Program-made: the position numbers and the translations under genes
In this document: positions 1 through 9,972 of the stretch, one piece after another
How the letters are laid out: the number at the start of each line of letters is the position of its first letter
How positions within the stretch are numbered: the first letter of the stretch is position 1
Notes under the pieces: generated by a model
Seen by the model: only the letters and a program-made list of their open reading frames with translations
The model's database searches: none
Told to the model about the DNA's origin: nothing
Source of the DNA: Hymenobacter sp. J193
Lineage (GTDB): Bacteria > Bacteroidota > Bacteroidia > Cytophagales > Hymenobacteraceae
Reading direction: 5' to 3'
Length of the DNA stretch: 64,000 nucleotides
Assembly: GCF_024700075.1 (NCBI RefSeq)
Contig: NZ_JAJONE010000001.1
Coordinates: 2,880,001-2,944,000, forward strand

Positions 1-650
1 ACCGTCGCGCGGAGGAGTTCATCAAGGATCATGGCGGGAAGCCTTCGTTCAAGGGCTATAGGGACTTTCCCTTCAGCCTATGCATCTCTCCTAACTCGGT
101 AGTGGTGCATGGTTTTCCGAGTGACGTAGTGCTGAAAAGTGGCGATATTATCTCGGTAGACTGTGGAGTAGAGCTCAATGGTTACCATGCTGACAGTGCC
201 TATACCTACCCAGTAGGGGAAGTGGCGCCGGAAGTGCTGGAGTTGCTGGCTGAAACCAAAAAGTCGCTGTATCTCGGCATCGAGCAGGCAGTGGCTGGCA
301 ACCGAATGGGCGACGTGGGCTACGCTATCCAGAATCACGTGGAAAAGCGTGGCTACGGGGTCGTTCGGGAACTAGTTGGTCATGGTATTGGCCAAAAGCT
401 GCACGAGCGGCCGGATGTGCCGAACTACGGAAAGCGTGGTTCGGGGCTGAAGCTGCAGACGGGCCTGGTGCTGGCCATCGAGCCGATGGTAAATCTCGGT
501 ACCAAGAGTGTGGTTCAGGAGAAAGATGGCTGGACCATCCGAACCAAGGACCTTAAGCCTTCGGCGCACTTTGAGCATACAGTAGTAGTCAGAAAAGACA
601 AGGCGGAAATCCTTACCTCCTTCGAATACATAGAAAAAGCCTTACAGTAG
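1..650 (+). CDS. map: Methionine aminopeptidase type I, 3' part
   Basis: Removes the initiator methionine from nascent proteins in the cytoplasm. The gene is cut by the window edge: its frame (codons starting at base 3) is open from the first base, so the N-terminus is missing. Visible family motifs are NSVVVHGFP, the metal-binding aspartate pair in [17 protein letters not shown], the histidine in GHGIGQ, and glutamates in AIEPMV and near FEHTVVV. Five bases separate its stop from infA, in the usual Bacteroidota order secY-map-infA. The visible metal ligands are all present, so the enzyme should be active. A valine GTG at 102 is internal, not a start. Confidence 0.95.
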   Translation, partial: RRAEEFIKDHGGKPSFKGYRDFPFSLCISPNSVVVHGFPSDVVLKSGDIISVDCGVELNGYHADSAYTYPVGEVAPEVLELLAETKKSLYLGIEQAVAGNRMGDVGYAIQNHVEKRGYGVVRELVGHGIGQKLHERPDVPNYGKRGSGLKLQTGLVLAIEPMVNLGTKSVVQEKDGWTIRTKDLKPSAHFEHTVVVRKDKAEILTSFEYIEKALQ

Positions 651-654
651 CCTT

Positions 655-873
655 ATGGCCAAACAAACTTCCATTGAGCAGGACGGAGTCATCCTGGAAG
701 CCCTTTCCAACGCCATGTTCCGCGTGGAGCTGGAGAACGGTCACCAACTGATTGCCCACATTTCGGGCAAGATGCGGATGCACTACATCAAGATTCTGCC
801 GGGAGATAAGGTAAAACTGGAAATGTCGCCCTACGACTTGTCGAAGGGACGAATTGTGTACCGTTACAAGTAG
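655..873 (+). CDS. infA: Translation initiation factor IF-1
   Basis: Small (72 aa) OB-fold protein that binds the 30S A site with IF-2 and IF-3 during initiation. The S1-like fold is recognisable from [18 protein letters not shown], then [19 protein letters not shown] and the ending [13 protein letters not shown]. Length and sequence match the family over its whole length. It starts four bases after the map stop, so the two are almost certainly co-transcribed. A long inverted repeat follows before rpmJ. Confidence 0.97.
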   Translation: MAKQTSIEQDGVILEALSNAMFRVELENGHQLIAHISGKMRMHYIKILPGDKVKLEMSPYDLSKGRIVYRYK

Positions 874-878
874 CGGGT

Positions 879-966
879 CTTAGGGACTTGGGGTCTTAGA
901 GTCTTGGTTGAAACTCAGCCGGACAATCAGACTTCGGTTCCTTAGCCAAGACCCCAAGACCCTAAG
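879..966. repeat. Intergenic inverted repeat between infA and rpmJ
   Basis: The arm at 879-897 (CTTAGGGACTTGGGGTCTT) is the reverse complement of 948-966 with one mismatch, separated by about 50 nt that repeat the same short words (GGTCTT, AGTCTTGG). In RNA this would form a long hairpin between two translation genes of one operon. There is no T-run, so it is not an ordinary intrinsic terminator. Confidence 0.7.
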
Positions 967-986
967 CTCCTAACAATTCCATTCCC

Positions 987-1103
987 ATGAAAGTCAAAGC
1001 GTCCGTTAAGAAGCGCAGCGCCGACTGTAAGGTAATTCGCCGCAAAGGCAAGCTTTACGTCATCAACAAAAAGAACCCCCGCTACAAACAGCGTCAGGGG
1101 TAG
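987..1103 (+). CDS. rpmJ: 50S ribosomal protein L36, zinc-less form
   Basis: Encodes 38 residues beginning [16 protein letters not shown] and ending NPRYKQRQG, the full length of L36, the smallest large-subunit protein. The zinc ligands of the canonical form (Cys11, Cys14, Cys27, His32) are reduced to Cys14: position 11 is Ser, 27 is Asn and 32 is Arg. This is the zinc-independent (C-minus) type usual in Bacteroidota. It sits between infA and rpsM as expected. The gene is very short and easily missed. Confidence 0.95.
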   Translation: MKVKASVKKRSADCKVIRRKGKLYVINKKNPRYKQRQG

Positions 1104-1129
1104 TAGCACCAGACTTTTTAAAAAAGCAC

Positions 1130-1507
1130 ATGGCTCGTATTGCAGGGGTAGATATCCCAGACAACAAGCGCGGTGAAATCGCGCTGACCTACATTTTCGG
1201 CATTGGTCGTCCTTCGGCCCAGCAGATCCTTACCAAAGCAGGCATCGACCTGAACAAGAAGGTGAAAGACTGGACGGAAGCAGAGGCCGGTGAAATTCGT
1301 AGCATCATTGCTGCTGAGTTCAAAACCGAAGGTGTGCTGCGCTCAGAAGTGCAGCTGAACATTAAGCGCCTGATGGACATCGGTTGCTACCGGGGTCTGC
1401 GTCACCGCAAAGGTCTGCCGGTTCGTGGTCAGCGTACCAAGAACAACTCGCGTACCCGCAAGGGCAAGCGTAAGACCGTTGCTGGCAAGAAGAAGGCTAC
1501 TAAATAA
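1130..1507 (+). CDS. rpsM: 30S ribosomal protein S13
   Basis: Head protein of the small subunit that contacts the P-site tRNA and forms bridges to the 50S. The 125-residue product begins [19 protein letters not shown], carries the helix-turn-helix-like [11 protein letters not shown] and the [18 protein letters not shown] signature, and ends in a basic tail. It lies 26 bases after rpmJ in the ribosomal operon. Confidence 0.97.
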   Translation: MARIAGVDIPDNKRGEIALTYIFGIGRPSAQQILTKAGIDLNKKVKDWTEAEAGEIRSIIAAEFKTEGVLRSEVQLNIKRLMDIGCYRGLRHRKGLPVRGQRTKNNSRTRKGKRKTVAGKKKATK

Positions 1508-1588
1508 TCTGTAGCGGGAATCGAAGCACAGGCTTTCCAAATTGGCTAGCCGGTTTCAACACCTTCCGCAGTTTTTCGCGATAACCAA

Positions 1589-1981
1589 ATGGCACAAAAG
1601 AGAAAAGACAAAGCCAAGAAGCGCGTTGTTGTTGTTGAGCCCGTAGGCCAGGTACACATCAAAGCCTCGTTCAACAACATCATCATCTCCATCACCAACA
1701 ACAATGGTCAGGTTATTTCCTGGGCGTCGGCTGGTAAGATGGGCTTCCGGGGTTCTAAAAAGAACACCCCCTACGCAGCTCAGATGGCTGCCACGGATTG
1801 CGGCAAAGTAGCCCACGATCTGGGCATGCGCAAAGCCGAGGTGTTCGTAAAGGGTCCGGGTGCTGGCCGTGAGTCGGCTATCCGCACGCTGGGTAACGTG
1901 GGTATTGAGGTAACGACCATCAAGGACGTGACGCCGCTGCCCCACAACGGCTGCCGTCCTCCCAAACGTCGTCGCGTTTGA
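1589..1981 (+). CDS. rpsK: 30S ribosomal protein S11
   Basis: Platform protein of the small subunit, next to the mRNA exit and 16S helix 45. The 130-residue product contains [19 protein letters not shown] and ends with the conserved [11 protein letters not shown]. It is preceded by a short lysine-rich stretch (KRKDKAKKR) usual for Bacteroidota. An 81-bp spacer separates it from rpsM. Confidence 0.97.
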   Translation: MAQKRKDKAKKRVVVVEPVGQVHIKASFNNIIISITNNNGQVISWASAGKMGFRGSKKNTPYAAQMAATDCGKVAHDLGMRKAEVFVKGPGAGRESAIRTLGNVGIEVTTIKDVTPLPHNGCRPPKRRRV

Positions 1982-2096
1982 TTTAGCGAACTGGCCTTTA
2001 TTGGCCAGCGGTGCTGGAGATTAGTTGAAGCCCTTTGGCTTAGAGTAATTACCCAACGCGCGCGGTTCAACCCCCTCAACACACAACAACCCCGAA

Positions 2097-2702
2097 ATGG
2101 CACGTTATACTGGTCCTAAAACCAAGATTGCCCGTCGCTTCAATGAGCCGATTTTCGGCCCGAGCAAGGCACTCACCAAGAAAGCATATCCCCCCGGCCA
2201 GCACGGCCGTGGTCGTCGTAAGAAGCAGAGCGAGTACGCTGTCCAGCTGATGGAAAAGCAGAAAGTGAAGTACATGTACGGCGTCCTGGAAAAGCAATTC
2301 GAGAACCTGTTCCACAAAGCTGCTACGCTGCCCGGCATTACCGGTGACAACCTGCTGGCTTTGCTGGAGTCGCGCCTCGACAACACGGTGTACCGTTTGG
2401 GTATTGCGCCCACGCGCCGCGCTGCTCGTCAGCTCGTTCTGCACAAGCACATCACCGTGAATGGCGAAGTAGTGAACATTGCTTCCTACAAGCTGCGCGC
2501 CGGCGACGTAGTTGCCGTACGTGAAAAATCGAAGTCGCTGGAAGCCATTACGACCAGCCTCAGCGCCCGCAACGCCCGTGCTTTCTCGTGGCTGGAGTGG
2601 GACGGCAAGGAAATGGTGGGCAAGTTCATCAGCGCCCCCTCGCGTGACCTGATTCCGGAGAAAATCACGGAGCAGCTCATCGTTGAGTTGTACTCGAAGT
2701 AA
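2097..2702 (+). CDS. rpsD: 30S ribosomal protein S4
   Basis: Primary 16S rRNA-binding protein, 201 aa, that nucleates assembly of the small-subunit body. The N-terminus [15 protein letters not shown] lacks the Cys ligands of zinc-binding S4, so this is the C-minus form. The S4 RNA-binding domain follows at about residues 91-150 ([19 protein letters not shown], then [15 protein letters not shown]). It lies between rpsK and rpoA as in other bacteria of this phylum. Confidence 0.97.
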   Translation: MARYTGPKTKIARRFNEPIFGPSKALTKKAYPPGQHGRGRRKKQSEYAVQLMEKQKVKYMYGVLEKQFENLFHKAATLPGITGDNLLALLESRLDNTVYRLGIAPTRRAARQLVLHKHITVNGEVVNIASYKLRAGDVVAVREKSKSLEAITTSLSARNARAFSWLEWDGKEMVGKFISAPSRDLIPEKITEQLIVELYSK

Positions 2703-2855
2703 TATTGGCGGCTCAGCTACGGCTGGGCCGGCTACTACTTCGATTTTTTTCCTTGTTACAAACTGGAATTGCGTTTGGGTATTGAGTACAAAGCAGCTAG
2801 CTAGAAGCGCTTTTTACTTGATACCCATTGCTCCATACTAAAAAACGCCCCACTT

Positions 2856-3845
2856 ATGTCAATCTTAGCTTTTCAAATGCCGGAGAAGGTAGTGATGGAG
2901 AAATCCGACGACTTCTACGGAACGTTTGAATTTAAACCGCTTGAGAAAGGCTACGGCGTCACGATCGGCAACGCATTGCGCCGTATCCTGCTGTCGTCGC
3001 TGGAGGGCTACGCTATTACGTCGGTTCGGACCAGCAGCGTACTGCACGAGTTCATGACCATCGAAGGCGTGATTGAGGACATGTCCGAAATCATCCTCAA
3101 CCTGAAGCAGGTGCGCTTCAAAAAGGTGAGCGACGCCATTGAGGACAAAATCACGGTTCGCATCAAGAACCAGGAAACCTTCACGGCCGGCGACATCAAC
3201 AAGTTCACCAACGGTTTCCAGGTGCTGAACCCGGACCTGGTGATCTGCAACATTGACTCGGCTACCGAACTGGAGTTTGAGTTTACCATCCAGAAAGGCC
3301 GTGGCTACGTTCCTGCCGAGGATAACAAGCCCGCCGATCAGGTATTTGGCCAGATTGCCATCGACGCCATCTTCACGCCCATCAAGAACGTGAAGTACAG
3401 CATCGAAAACACCCGCGTGGAGCAGAAAACCGACTACGAGCGTCTCCTCATCGAGATTCACACGGACGGTTCTATTCATCCGGAAGACGCGCTGAAGGGC
3501 GCTGCCCACATCCTGATTCAGCACTTCATGCTGTTCTCCGACAGCACCATGACCTTCGAAACGGCCAAAGCCGAAGAAGAAGAGACGGTTGATGAAGAAA
3601 CCCTGCACATGCGCAAGGTGCTGAAGACGCCGCTGGCGGATATGGACCTGAGCGTGCGGGCTTACAACTGCCTGAAAGCCGCCGATATCAAAACCCTCGG
3701 CGACCTGGTGCAGCTGGACATGGCCGACATGATGAAGTTCCGCAACTTCGGTAAGAAGTCGTTGACGGAGCTGGAAAACCTCGTGGAGGAAAAAGGTCTG
3801 ACCTTCGGGATGGACCTGGGCAAGTACAAGCTCGACGAAGAATAG
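2856..3845 (+). CDS. rpoA: DNA-directed RNA polymerase subunit alpha
   Basis: Dimerising platform of RNA polymerase, 329 aa. The N-terminal domain (about residues 1-230) has the conserved [18 protein letters not shown] segment. An acidic linker ([11 protein letters not shown]) leads to the C-terminal domain at about residues 250-315, with [19 protein letters not shown] and [12 protein letters not shown], which contacts UP elements and activators. It is expected to be co-transcribed with rpsD and rplQ, although a 153-bp spacer precedes it. Confidence 0.98.
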   Translation: MSILAFQMPEKVVMEKSDDFYGTFEFKPLEKGYGVTIGNALRRILLSSLEGYAITSVRTSSVLHEFMTIEGVIEDMSEIILNLKQVRFKKVSDAIEDKITVRIKNQETFTAGDINKFTNGFQVLNPDLVICNIDSATELEFEFTIQKGRGYVPAEDNKPADQVFGQIAIDAIFTPIKNVKYSIENTRVEQKTDYERLLIEIHTDGSIHPEDALKGAAHILIQHFMLFSDSTMTFETAKAEEEETVDEETLHMRKVLKTPLADMDLSVRAYNCLKAADIKTLGDLVQLDMADMMKFRNFGKKSLTELENLVEEKGLTFGMDLGKYKLDEE

Positions 3846-3853
3846 TTGTTACT

Positions 3854-3950
3854 GTGAAAATGTGCTAATGTGATGCATGTGCTACCCGCACAACTCACAT
3901 CAGCACATTTTTTCATTTTAGCACATTCTGCACATCAGCACATTTTTCAC
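3854..3950. repeat. Word-built inverted repeat between rpoA and rplQ
   Basis: The arm GTGAAAATGTGCTAATGTG (3854-3872) is complementary to CACATCAGCACATTTTTCAC (3931-3950) with few differences. The word CACATCAGCACATTTTT occurs twice (from 3896 and from 3931), with a shorter copy at 3919. The stretch is AT-rich and non-coding. The reading frame of rplQ happens to be open through it, which could mislead start calling. Confidence 0.7.
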
Positions 3951-4058
3951 ATTCAACTTTTTTCACCAGTACGCCCCAGGGGCAGCGGTTCTAATGTGAG
4001 GGCAACAAGTTTGCTCTCCGCCGTGGTTGCTGCCCGCAAGCGTACATTTTCTCTTTTT

Positions 4059-4634
4059 ATGCGTCACGGTAAAACCTTCAACCACCTCGGCCGCACGGCC
4101 TCTCACCGCAACGCGATGCTGTCGAACATGGCATCCTCGCTGATCGTGAGCAAGCGCATCACCACCACGGTGGCCAAAGCCAAAGCATTGCGTAAGTTCA
4201 TCGAGCCCCTGCTCACCAAGGCCAAGAGCGACACTACGCACTCGCGTCGTACCGTCTTCTCGACCCTGCAGAACAAAGAATCCATTAAGGAACTGTTCGA
4301 CGCGGTAGCCGGCAAGATTGCCAACCGTCCCGGTGGCTATACCCGCATCATCAAGCTGAGCGACTCGCGCCTGGGCGACAACGCCGAAATGTGCGTGATT
4401 GAACTGGTTGACTACAACGAAGCCCTGCTGGAAGCCAAATCGGCCGGCGAAGCCAAGACGACGACTCGTCGTTCGCGTGGCAAGAAGAAGGCTGCTGGTG
4501 CTGAAGCCGCTGCTCCGGCTGCTGAAGCTGCTCCGGTTGCTGCCGCTGCTACCACCGAGGTATCGGCTCCGGAAGATACGGCTACTGAAACGCTGCACAA
4601 CGCCGAAACCCGCGAGGAAAAAGCCGCTGAGTAG
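4059..4634 (+). CDS. rplQ: 50S ribosomal protein L17 with C-terminal extension
   Basis: Large-subunit protein near the peptide exit tunnel. The start at 4059 gives [18 protein letters not shown], the usual L17 beginning. The frame is open further upstream (from 3870), but only through a repeat region without family similarity. The first 120 or so residues are the conserved L17 domain. The rest of the 191 aa is an Ala/Glu/Lys-rich low-complexity tail, common in Bacteroidota L17. It is the last gene of the operon, with an intrinsic terminator 32 bases after the stop. Confidence 0.95.
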   Translation: MRHGKTFNHLGRTASHRNAMLSNMASSLIVSKRITTTVAKAKALRKFIEPLLTKAKSDTTHSRRTVFSTLQNKESIKELFDAVAGKIANRPGGYTRIIKLSDSRLGDNAEMCVIELVDYNEALLEAKSAGEAKTTTRRSRGKKKAAGAEAAAPAAEAAPVAAAATTEVSAPEDTATETLHNAETREEKAAE

Positions 4635-4666
4635 TTGAATTGATAAGCTGAGCTTACAACTGAAAA

Positions 4667-4696
4667 GGGACGTGCCGCAAGGTGCGTCCCTTTTTT
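4667..4696 (+). terminator. Intrinsic terminator of the ribosomal/rpoA operon
   Basis: GGGACGTGCC and GGTGCGTCCC pair as a 10-bp stem with two G-T wobbles and a GCAA tetraloop, followed by six T. It stands directly after rplQ. Confidence 0.85.
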
Positions 4697-4835
4697 GCCC
4701 GGAGCGTACGGGCTGTTCAATGGATTTTTCCCGCAGTTCACCGATAGTTTCAGCGGCTTGGCAGGATAGGTGGCGGTAGCAGCGGCCTGAACGGCGTGCT
4801 TTGAGGCATTCCTTCACGCTAATCCTTTCGTCGTC

Positions 4836-6143
4836 ATGACTACAACCCGCTTTTCCCTGAAAACCTTGGTTTGTGCCGCCAGCATCTGGCTGGGAGCCGC
4901 CCAAGCTCACGCTCAATCGGCAGAAGCCGTGCAGCCGACGGCGCGTTTTGCGAACGTGCCAGCATCAACCATAAAGCTTGGGAGCAAAGACGCGTTTCCG
5001 GCTTTCGATGCGGCCTTTTACCGGAACGAGCTGTTTTTGCTGGGGGAAGCCCACGGGGTGCAGCGGCCGCAGGAAATTGACCTCGCGCTGCTCAAGCACC
5101 TGAACGAGCGGGCCGGCGTGCGAACCTATGTCGCCGAAGTGGACTGCGCCAAAGCATACTACCTGAACGAGTACCTGCGCACCGGGCAGGAGGCTACGCT
5201 GGACCTGATCTTCCGCAGCTGGAATGCTGAAACTTCGCAGTGGGCCAACCAGGAGCTGCGGGCCAAGTTCCAGCAGATTCGCAGCTGGAACCAGACGCTG
5301 CCCAAAAAGCGGCAGGTTCGGTTCCTGGGCCTCGACCAGCTGCAGGACCTGCCTTTGGCGGCAGATTATCTCACGGAGTTGCTACCGCTGAAAGGTCTGA
5401 ACCCGACCCTGCGCGGGCAGCTGGACTCGGTAACAATGCTGCTCCGGCAGCCGCAGCAAGCCGGGGCGGTGCTGGCGGCCGTAGCTCAACGCGCTTTGCG
5501 CACCCTGCAGCAGCCCGAAGGAAACCACCGAACCGCTCTTGGCAGTCGGTATGAGGATGTGCGGCACCTGCTGGTAGGCGCTACGCAGAACCGCAGCAAC
5601 ATGCTGGTGCGGGAAAAGAATATCTTCGCCAACTTCCAGGCGCTGTATGAGGCGCAGCACCTGGCCGGGCAGAAGCTATACGGCTTCTGGGGACTGGCGC
5701 ACGTGCTGCAAAGTCCCCTGCAAAGCGGCGCCACCCTGTTTGCGGGGATGGTGCGCCAGAGCACTCTGCCGGTGCACAACAAAGTGGTGTCGTTGATGTG
5801 CGTGTTTGCCGATTGCCAGATGCTGCTGCCGGGCAACTTCCTGCCCACGGCCGGCCCCGCCCAGCGCTACGTTCAATCCGATAAATTCAACCACGACGGC
5901 CCCCTGACCCTCATTAATGGGATGGCGGAGCTGACAGCTCAGACCCAGCCGGGCAGTACTACTCTGTTTCAGCTGAATGCCCCGGCTGCCGCTACCACCC
6001 AGCAACCCATTCAGGTAAGCTATGCGCCGGGCGTGCCCAGGGGCCAGCAGATCCACTTCCGGCCGGAGCTGCCGGCTACGGCTTATGTGCAATACCTGAT
6101 TCTGGTACGCAACTCGGCCGCCGTGCAGGCCCTGCAGCCATGA
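4836..6143 (+). CDS. Secreted EreA/ChaN-like protein
   Basis: Protein of 435 aa with a clear signal peptide (about residues 1-27, ending AQAHAQ). The segment ELFLLGEAHGVQRPQEID, then YVAEVDCAKAYYLNEYL, resembles the fold shared by erythromycin esterases and ChaN-type proteins, where the GE.H motif and a following acidic residue form the active region. Substrate cannot be told; a resistance role should not be assumed. Its stop overlaps a possible ATG of the sensor kinase gene (ATGA at 6140), but the kinase probably starts later. Identification rests on motif recognition only. Confidence 0.55.
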   Translation: MTTTRFSLKTLVCAASIWLGAAQAHAQSAEAVQPTARFANVPASTIKLGSKDAFPAFDAAFYRNELFLLGEAHGVQRPQEIDLALLKHLNERAGVRTYVAEVDCAKAYYLNEYLRTGQEATLDLIFRSWNAETSQWANQELRAKFQQIRSWNQTLPKKRQVRFLGLDQLQDLPLAADYLTELLPLKGLNPTLRGQLDSVTMLLRQPQQAGAVLAAVAQRALRTLQQPEGNHRTALGSRYEDVRHLLVGATQNRSNMLVREKNIFANFQALYEAQHLAGQKLYGFWGLAHVLQSPLQSGATLFAGMVRQSTLPVHNKVVSLMCVFADCQMLLPGNFLPTAGPAQRYVQSDKFNHDGPLTLINGMAELTAQTQPGSTTLFQLNAPAAATTQQPIQVSYAPGVPRGQQIHFRPELPATAYVQYLILVRNSAAVQALQP

Positions 6144-6211
6144 GCATGCTCCTGCATTCAGCTCCCGAAAAGCATATTTGCCTGGCCCGCCCCTTGCCTT
6201 ACATTCGCAGT

Positions 6212-7243
6212 ATGACCTCATTTCTGCTTAAGCACCGCCTCACGCGCTCCGACGTCCGGCTGATTCTGGCATATTGGGCCGTGGTGGCGCCGGTGCTTCT
6301 GCTCCAGTACATATCGGATACCGGCTGGAGCTGGTGGCGGGTTCTGCCGGTGGTAATGGTAACGGTGCTGTTCGATACCACCACGGTGGCGGTAATCGTA
6401 GGGCAATTTCTGCCGCTGTTTCTGGAGCGTAAGCACTGGTCGCGGCTGGGGCAGGTGCCGGTGTTTTTGCTGCTGAGCGGGGGACTATACCTGATTGTGT
6501 ACGGCAGCCTGCTCGGGCACCGTATCGATCTGTCGGGTATGCGCATTGTGCTGGGAGCCGTAGCCCACGCCAAAAGCTACGGCCTGCTGGCGGTACTGCT
6601 CACGGCCAAGCGCTACTTCGATCTGCAGCAAAAGCTGCTGCAGGTGCGCCAGGCGCAAACAGAAAGCGAGTTGCGCAATCTTAAAGCGCAATTGGACCCG
6701 CACTTCCTCTTCAATAACCTTAACGTGCTGCGCGCCCTCATCCAGCACGACCCAGCCGAGGCCAACGAATACCTGAATCGTTTTGCGGCACTATACCGCT
6801 TCCTGATTCGCTACAAGGACGAGGACTTTGTGCCGCTGACGGAGGAGCTGCGTTTCGTGGAAGAATACATCTACCTGCTTCGCCACCGCTTCGGCACGGC
6901 CTACGACTTCCGGCAGACGCTACCCGAAAACGTAGACCTGGACCGGCTGCTGGTGGTGCCGGGCACGCTGCAGCTGCTGGTCGAAAACGCCATCAAGCAC
7001 AACGCTGGCAACGATGACGCGCCCCTGCTGATAACTATCGACGTCACTGAAAATACCCTGACCGTGACGCACCCGCGCCGGCCCAAGCTCACCGCAGTCG
7101 ACTCGACTGGCACCGGCCTGGCCAACCTGCGGGAGCGGTACCGGCTGCTCGGCAACCGGGAAATTGCGGTGACGGATACGGCCGCTACCTTCGCCGTGAT
7201 GGTGCCGCTGGTGGCAGCGGCGCGGGCATACTCGGCAGCATAA
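6212..7243 (+). CDS. LytS/YehU-type sensor histidine kinase
   Basis: Membrane histidine kinase, 343 aa from this start. Four hydrophobic segments fill residues 10-150. A short helical region then leads to the His_kinase domain with the phosphoacceptor histidine in LDPHFLFNNLNVLRALI, and the ATPase motifs LVENAIKHN and GTGLANLRERY. The frame is open to an ATG at 6140 that overlaps the upstream stop. I prefer 6212 because a promoter-like TACATTCG lies four bases before it and the extra residues do not look like a protein start. The partner regulator follows 15 bases downstream. Confidence 0.88.
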   Translation: MTSFLLKHRLTRSDVRLILAYWAVVAPVLLLQYISDTGWSWWRVLPVVMVTVLFDTTTVAVIVGQFLPLFLERKHWSRLGQVPVFLLLSGGLYLIVYGSLLGHRIDLSGMRIVLGAVAHAKSYGLLAVLLTAKRYFDLQQKLLQVRQAQTESELRNLKAQLDPHFLFNNLNVLRALIQHDPAEANEYLNRFAALYRFLIRYKDEDFVPLTEELRFVEEYIYLLRHRFGTAYDFRQTLPENVDLDRLLVVPGTLQLLVENAIKHNAGNDDAPLLITIDVTENTLTVTHPRRPKLTAVDSTGTGLANLRERYRLLGNREIAVTDTAATFAVMVPLVAAARAYSAA

Positions 7244-7258
7244 AATAATATCAGTGTT

Positions 7259-8041
7259 GTGCGTATCCTGATTCTGGAAGACGAAGAGCCCGCCGCCCGC
7301 CAAACCCTGCAGTTTTTGACGCAGGCCGGCCTAGCACCCCCAGCCCCGCCGGTGGTGCGCAGTGTGGGCAAGGCCTTGGATTGGCTGCAAACGCACCCCA
7401 TGCCCGATCTTATTTTCTCAGACATTGAGCTGCTTGATGGCAACGTGTTTTTGCTATATGAGCGGTTCCAAGTCACCTGCCCCATTATCTTCACCACGGC
7501 CTACGACCAGTTTCTGCTACCTGCCTTCCGGGGCAACGGCATTGCTTACCTGCTCAAGCCTTTCACCTACGAGCAGTTTCAGGAGGCGCTGACCAAGTAC
7601 CAGCGGCTGCAGGGGAGCTTTGCGCAACCCACCGCGCCAGTGCTTAGTCCGGAGGTGGTGCGCGAGCTAAGCCATGCTCTGCGGCAGGGAGGTCAGCCGC
7701 AGTACCGGCAGCGCTTTTCGGTGCGCATGCGCAATGGCCTCTACATTCTGCAGGTAGAGGACGTGGCTTACGTACAAGCCGACGAGGGCGTGACCTTCGC
7801 GGTGGATGTTGCGGGGACGCGCTACCCGCTTAGTGGTACGCTTACGGAGGTAGAGCGCCAGCTAAACCCTGCGCACTTCGGACGGCTGAACCGCTCGGAG
7901 CTGGTCAACATTGGCTTCGTGGAGAAAGTGGAGCCGTACTTCAACAACCGGCTGGCCGTGAAGCTGCGCGGCAAAGCCGATGTGGTACTCACTACCAGCG
8001 CCGCACAGACGCCCGAGTTCCGGCGGTGGCTGGAAGGGTAG
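7259..8041 (+). CDS. LytTR-family response regulator
   Basis: Two-domain regulator of 260 aa starting at a GTG. The receiver domain (about residues 1-115) has the acidic pocket in LILEDEEPAA and the phospho-acceptor aspartate in DLIFSDIEL, with the conserved lysine in LLKPF. The LytTR DNA-binding domain fills about residues 150-260 (VEDVAYVQADEGVTF, then FGRLNRSELVNIGFVEKVEP). It forms a two-component pair with the adjacent LytS-type kinase. The target genes are not visible. Confidence 0.9.
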   Translation: MRILILEDEEPAARQTLQFLTQAGLAPPAPPVVRSVGKALDWLQTHPMPDLIFSDIELLDGNVFLLYERFQVTCPIIFTTAYDQFLLPAFRGNGIAYLLKPFTYEQFQEALTKYQRLQGSFAQPTAPVLSPEVVRELSHALRQGGQPQYRQRFSVRMRNGLYILQVEDVAYVQADEGVTFAVDVAGTRYPLSGTLTEVERQLNPAHFGRLNRSELVNIGFVEKVEPYFNNRLAVKLRGKADVVLTTSAAQTPEFRRWLEG

Positions 8042-9487
<1,446 letters not shown>

Positions 9488-9523
9488 GGCACAGAATAGT
9501 ACAACCTTACGCGTAAAATTTTC

Positions 9524-9560
9524 AGGAGCCGGTCTGCCAACAGATCGGCTCCTTTGCTTT
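9524..9560 (+). terminator. Intrinsic terminator after eno
   Basis: The arms AGGAGCCGGTCTG (9524-9536) and CAGATCGGCTCCT (9541-9553) pair with one G-T wobble around a CCAA loop, followed by TTGCTTT. Confidence 0.75.
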
Positions 9561-9567
9561 ACCTTTG
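9560..9567 (+). promoter_or_regulatory. Bacteroidota -7 element TACCTTTG
   Basis: A perfect match to TAnnTTTG, six bases upstream of the ATG of the divIC-like gene at 9574. With this spacing the transcript would have almost no leader. Confidence 0.5.
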
Positions 9568-9573
9568 AAACCT

Positions 9574-9888
9574 ATGTATTTGACTACGATGCTGGAGCGG
9601 GTGCCCGGTTTTCTGCGCAGCTTTTACTTTCTGGCCGGAGTAGCTTTCCTGGCCTGGATGTTCCTGTTCGATGCCAATGACCTGATCAAACAGTACGATG
9701 TGTATTCGAAATGGCGGGAGCTCAATACCGAAAAGGAGTATTATCTAAGTGAAATTGATAAAGTAAAGAAAGACCGCGCCGAGCTGCTCAGCAGCCCGGA
9801 GCTGCTCGAAAAGTTTGCCCGGGAAAAATACATTATGAAGCGCCCCGGCGAAGACGTATTCCTGCTTGTGCCCCAGGAAGAAGAATAA
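9574..9888 (+). CDS. DivIC/FtsB-like septum formation initiator
   Basis: Protein of 104 aa with a short N-terminal part, one membrane segment (SFYFLAGVAFLAWMFLF) and a coiled coil (ELNTEKEYYLSEIDKVKKDRAEL), ending in a REKYIMKRPGEDVFLL motif typical of the DivIC/FtsB family. These bitopic proteins bridge early and late divisome components. A TTG at 9565 could extend the frame by three codons, but the ATG at 9574 is better placed behind the promoter element. It is next to eno in many Bacteroidota, as ftsB is in other phyla. Confidence 0.85.
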   Translation: MYLTTMLERVPGFLRSFYFLAGVAFLAWMFLFDANDLIKQYDVYSKWRELNTEKEYYLSEIDKVKKDRAELLSSPELLEKFAREKYIMKRPGEDVFLLVPQEEE

Positions 9889-9972
9889 CCTTGCCTTTTC
9901 CTTTTTGCCCGCCAGCCTGCCCCAGTGCGTGGTGCCGACTGGCCTGCTCCCTGCTTTTTACTTGCTGACTAT

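Noticed and set aside
3870..4058. N-terminal extension of rplQ
   Set aside because: The frame is open but runs through an AT-rich repeat and has no family similarity; the L17 start at 4059 is clear.
4836..6143. Functional erythromycin resistance gene
   Set aside because: Only distant family resemblance; the protein is secreted and the full active-site set cannot be shown.
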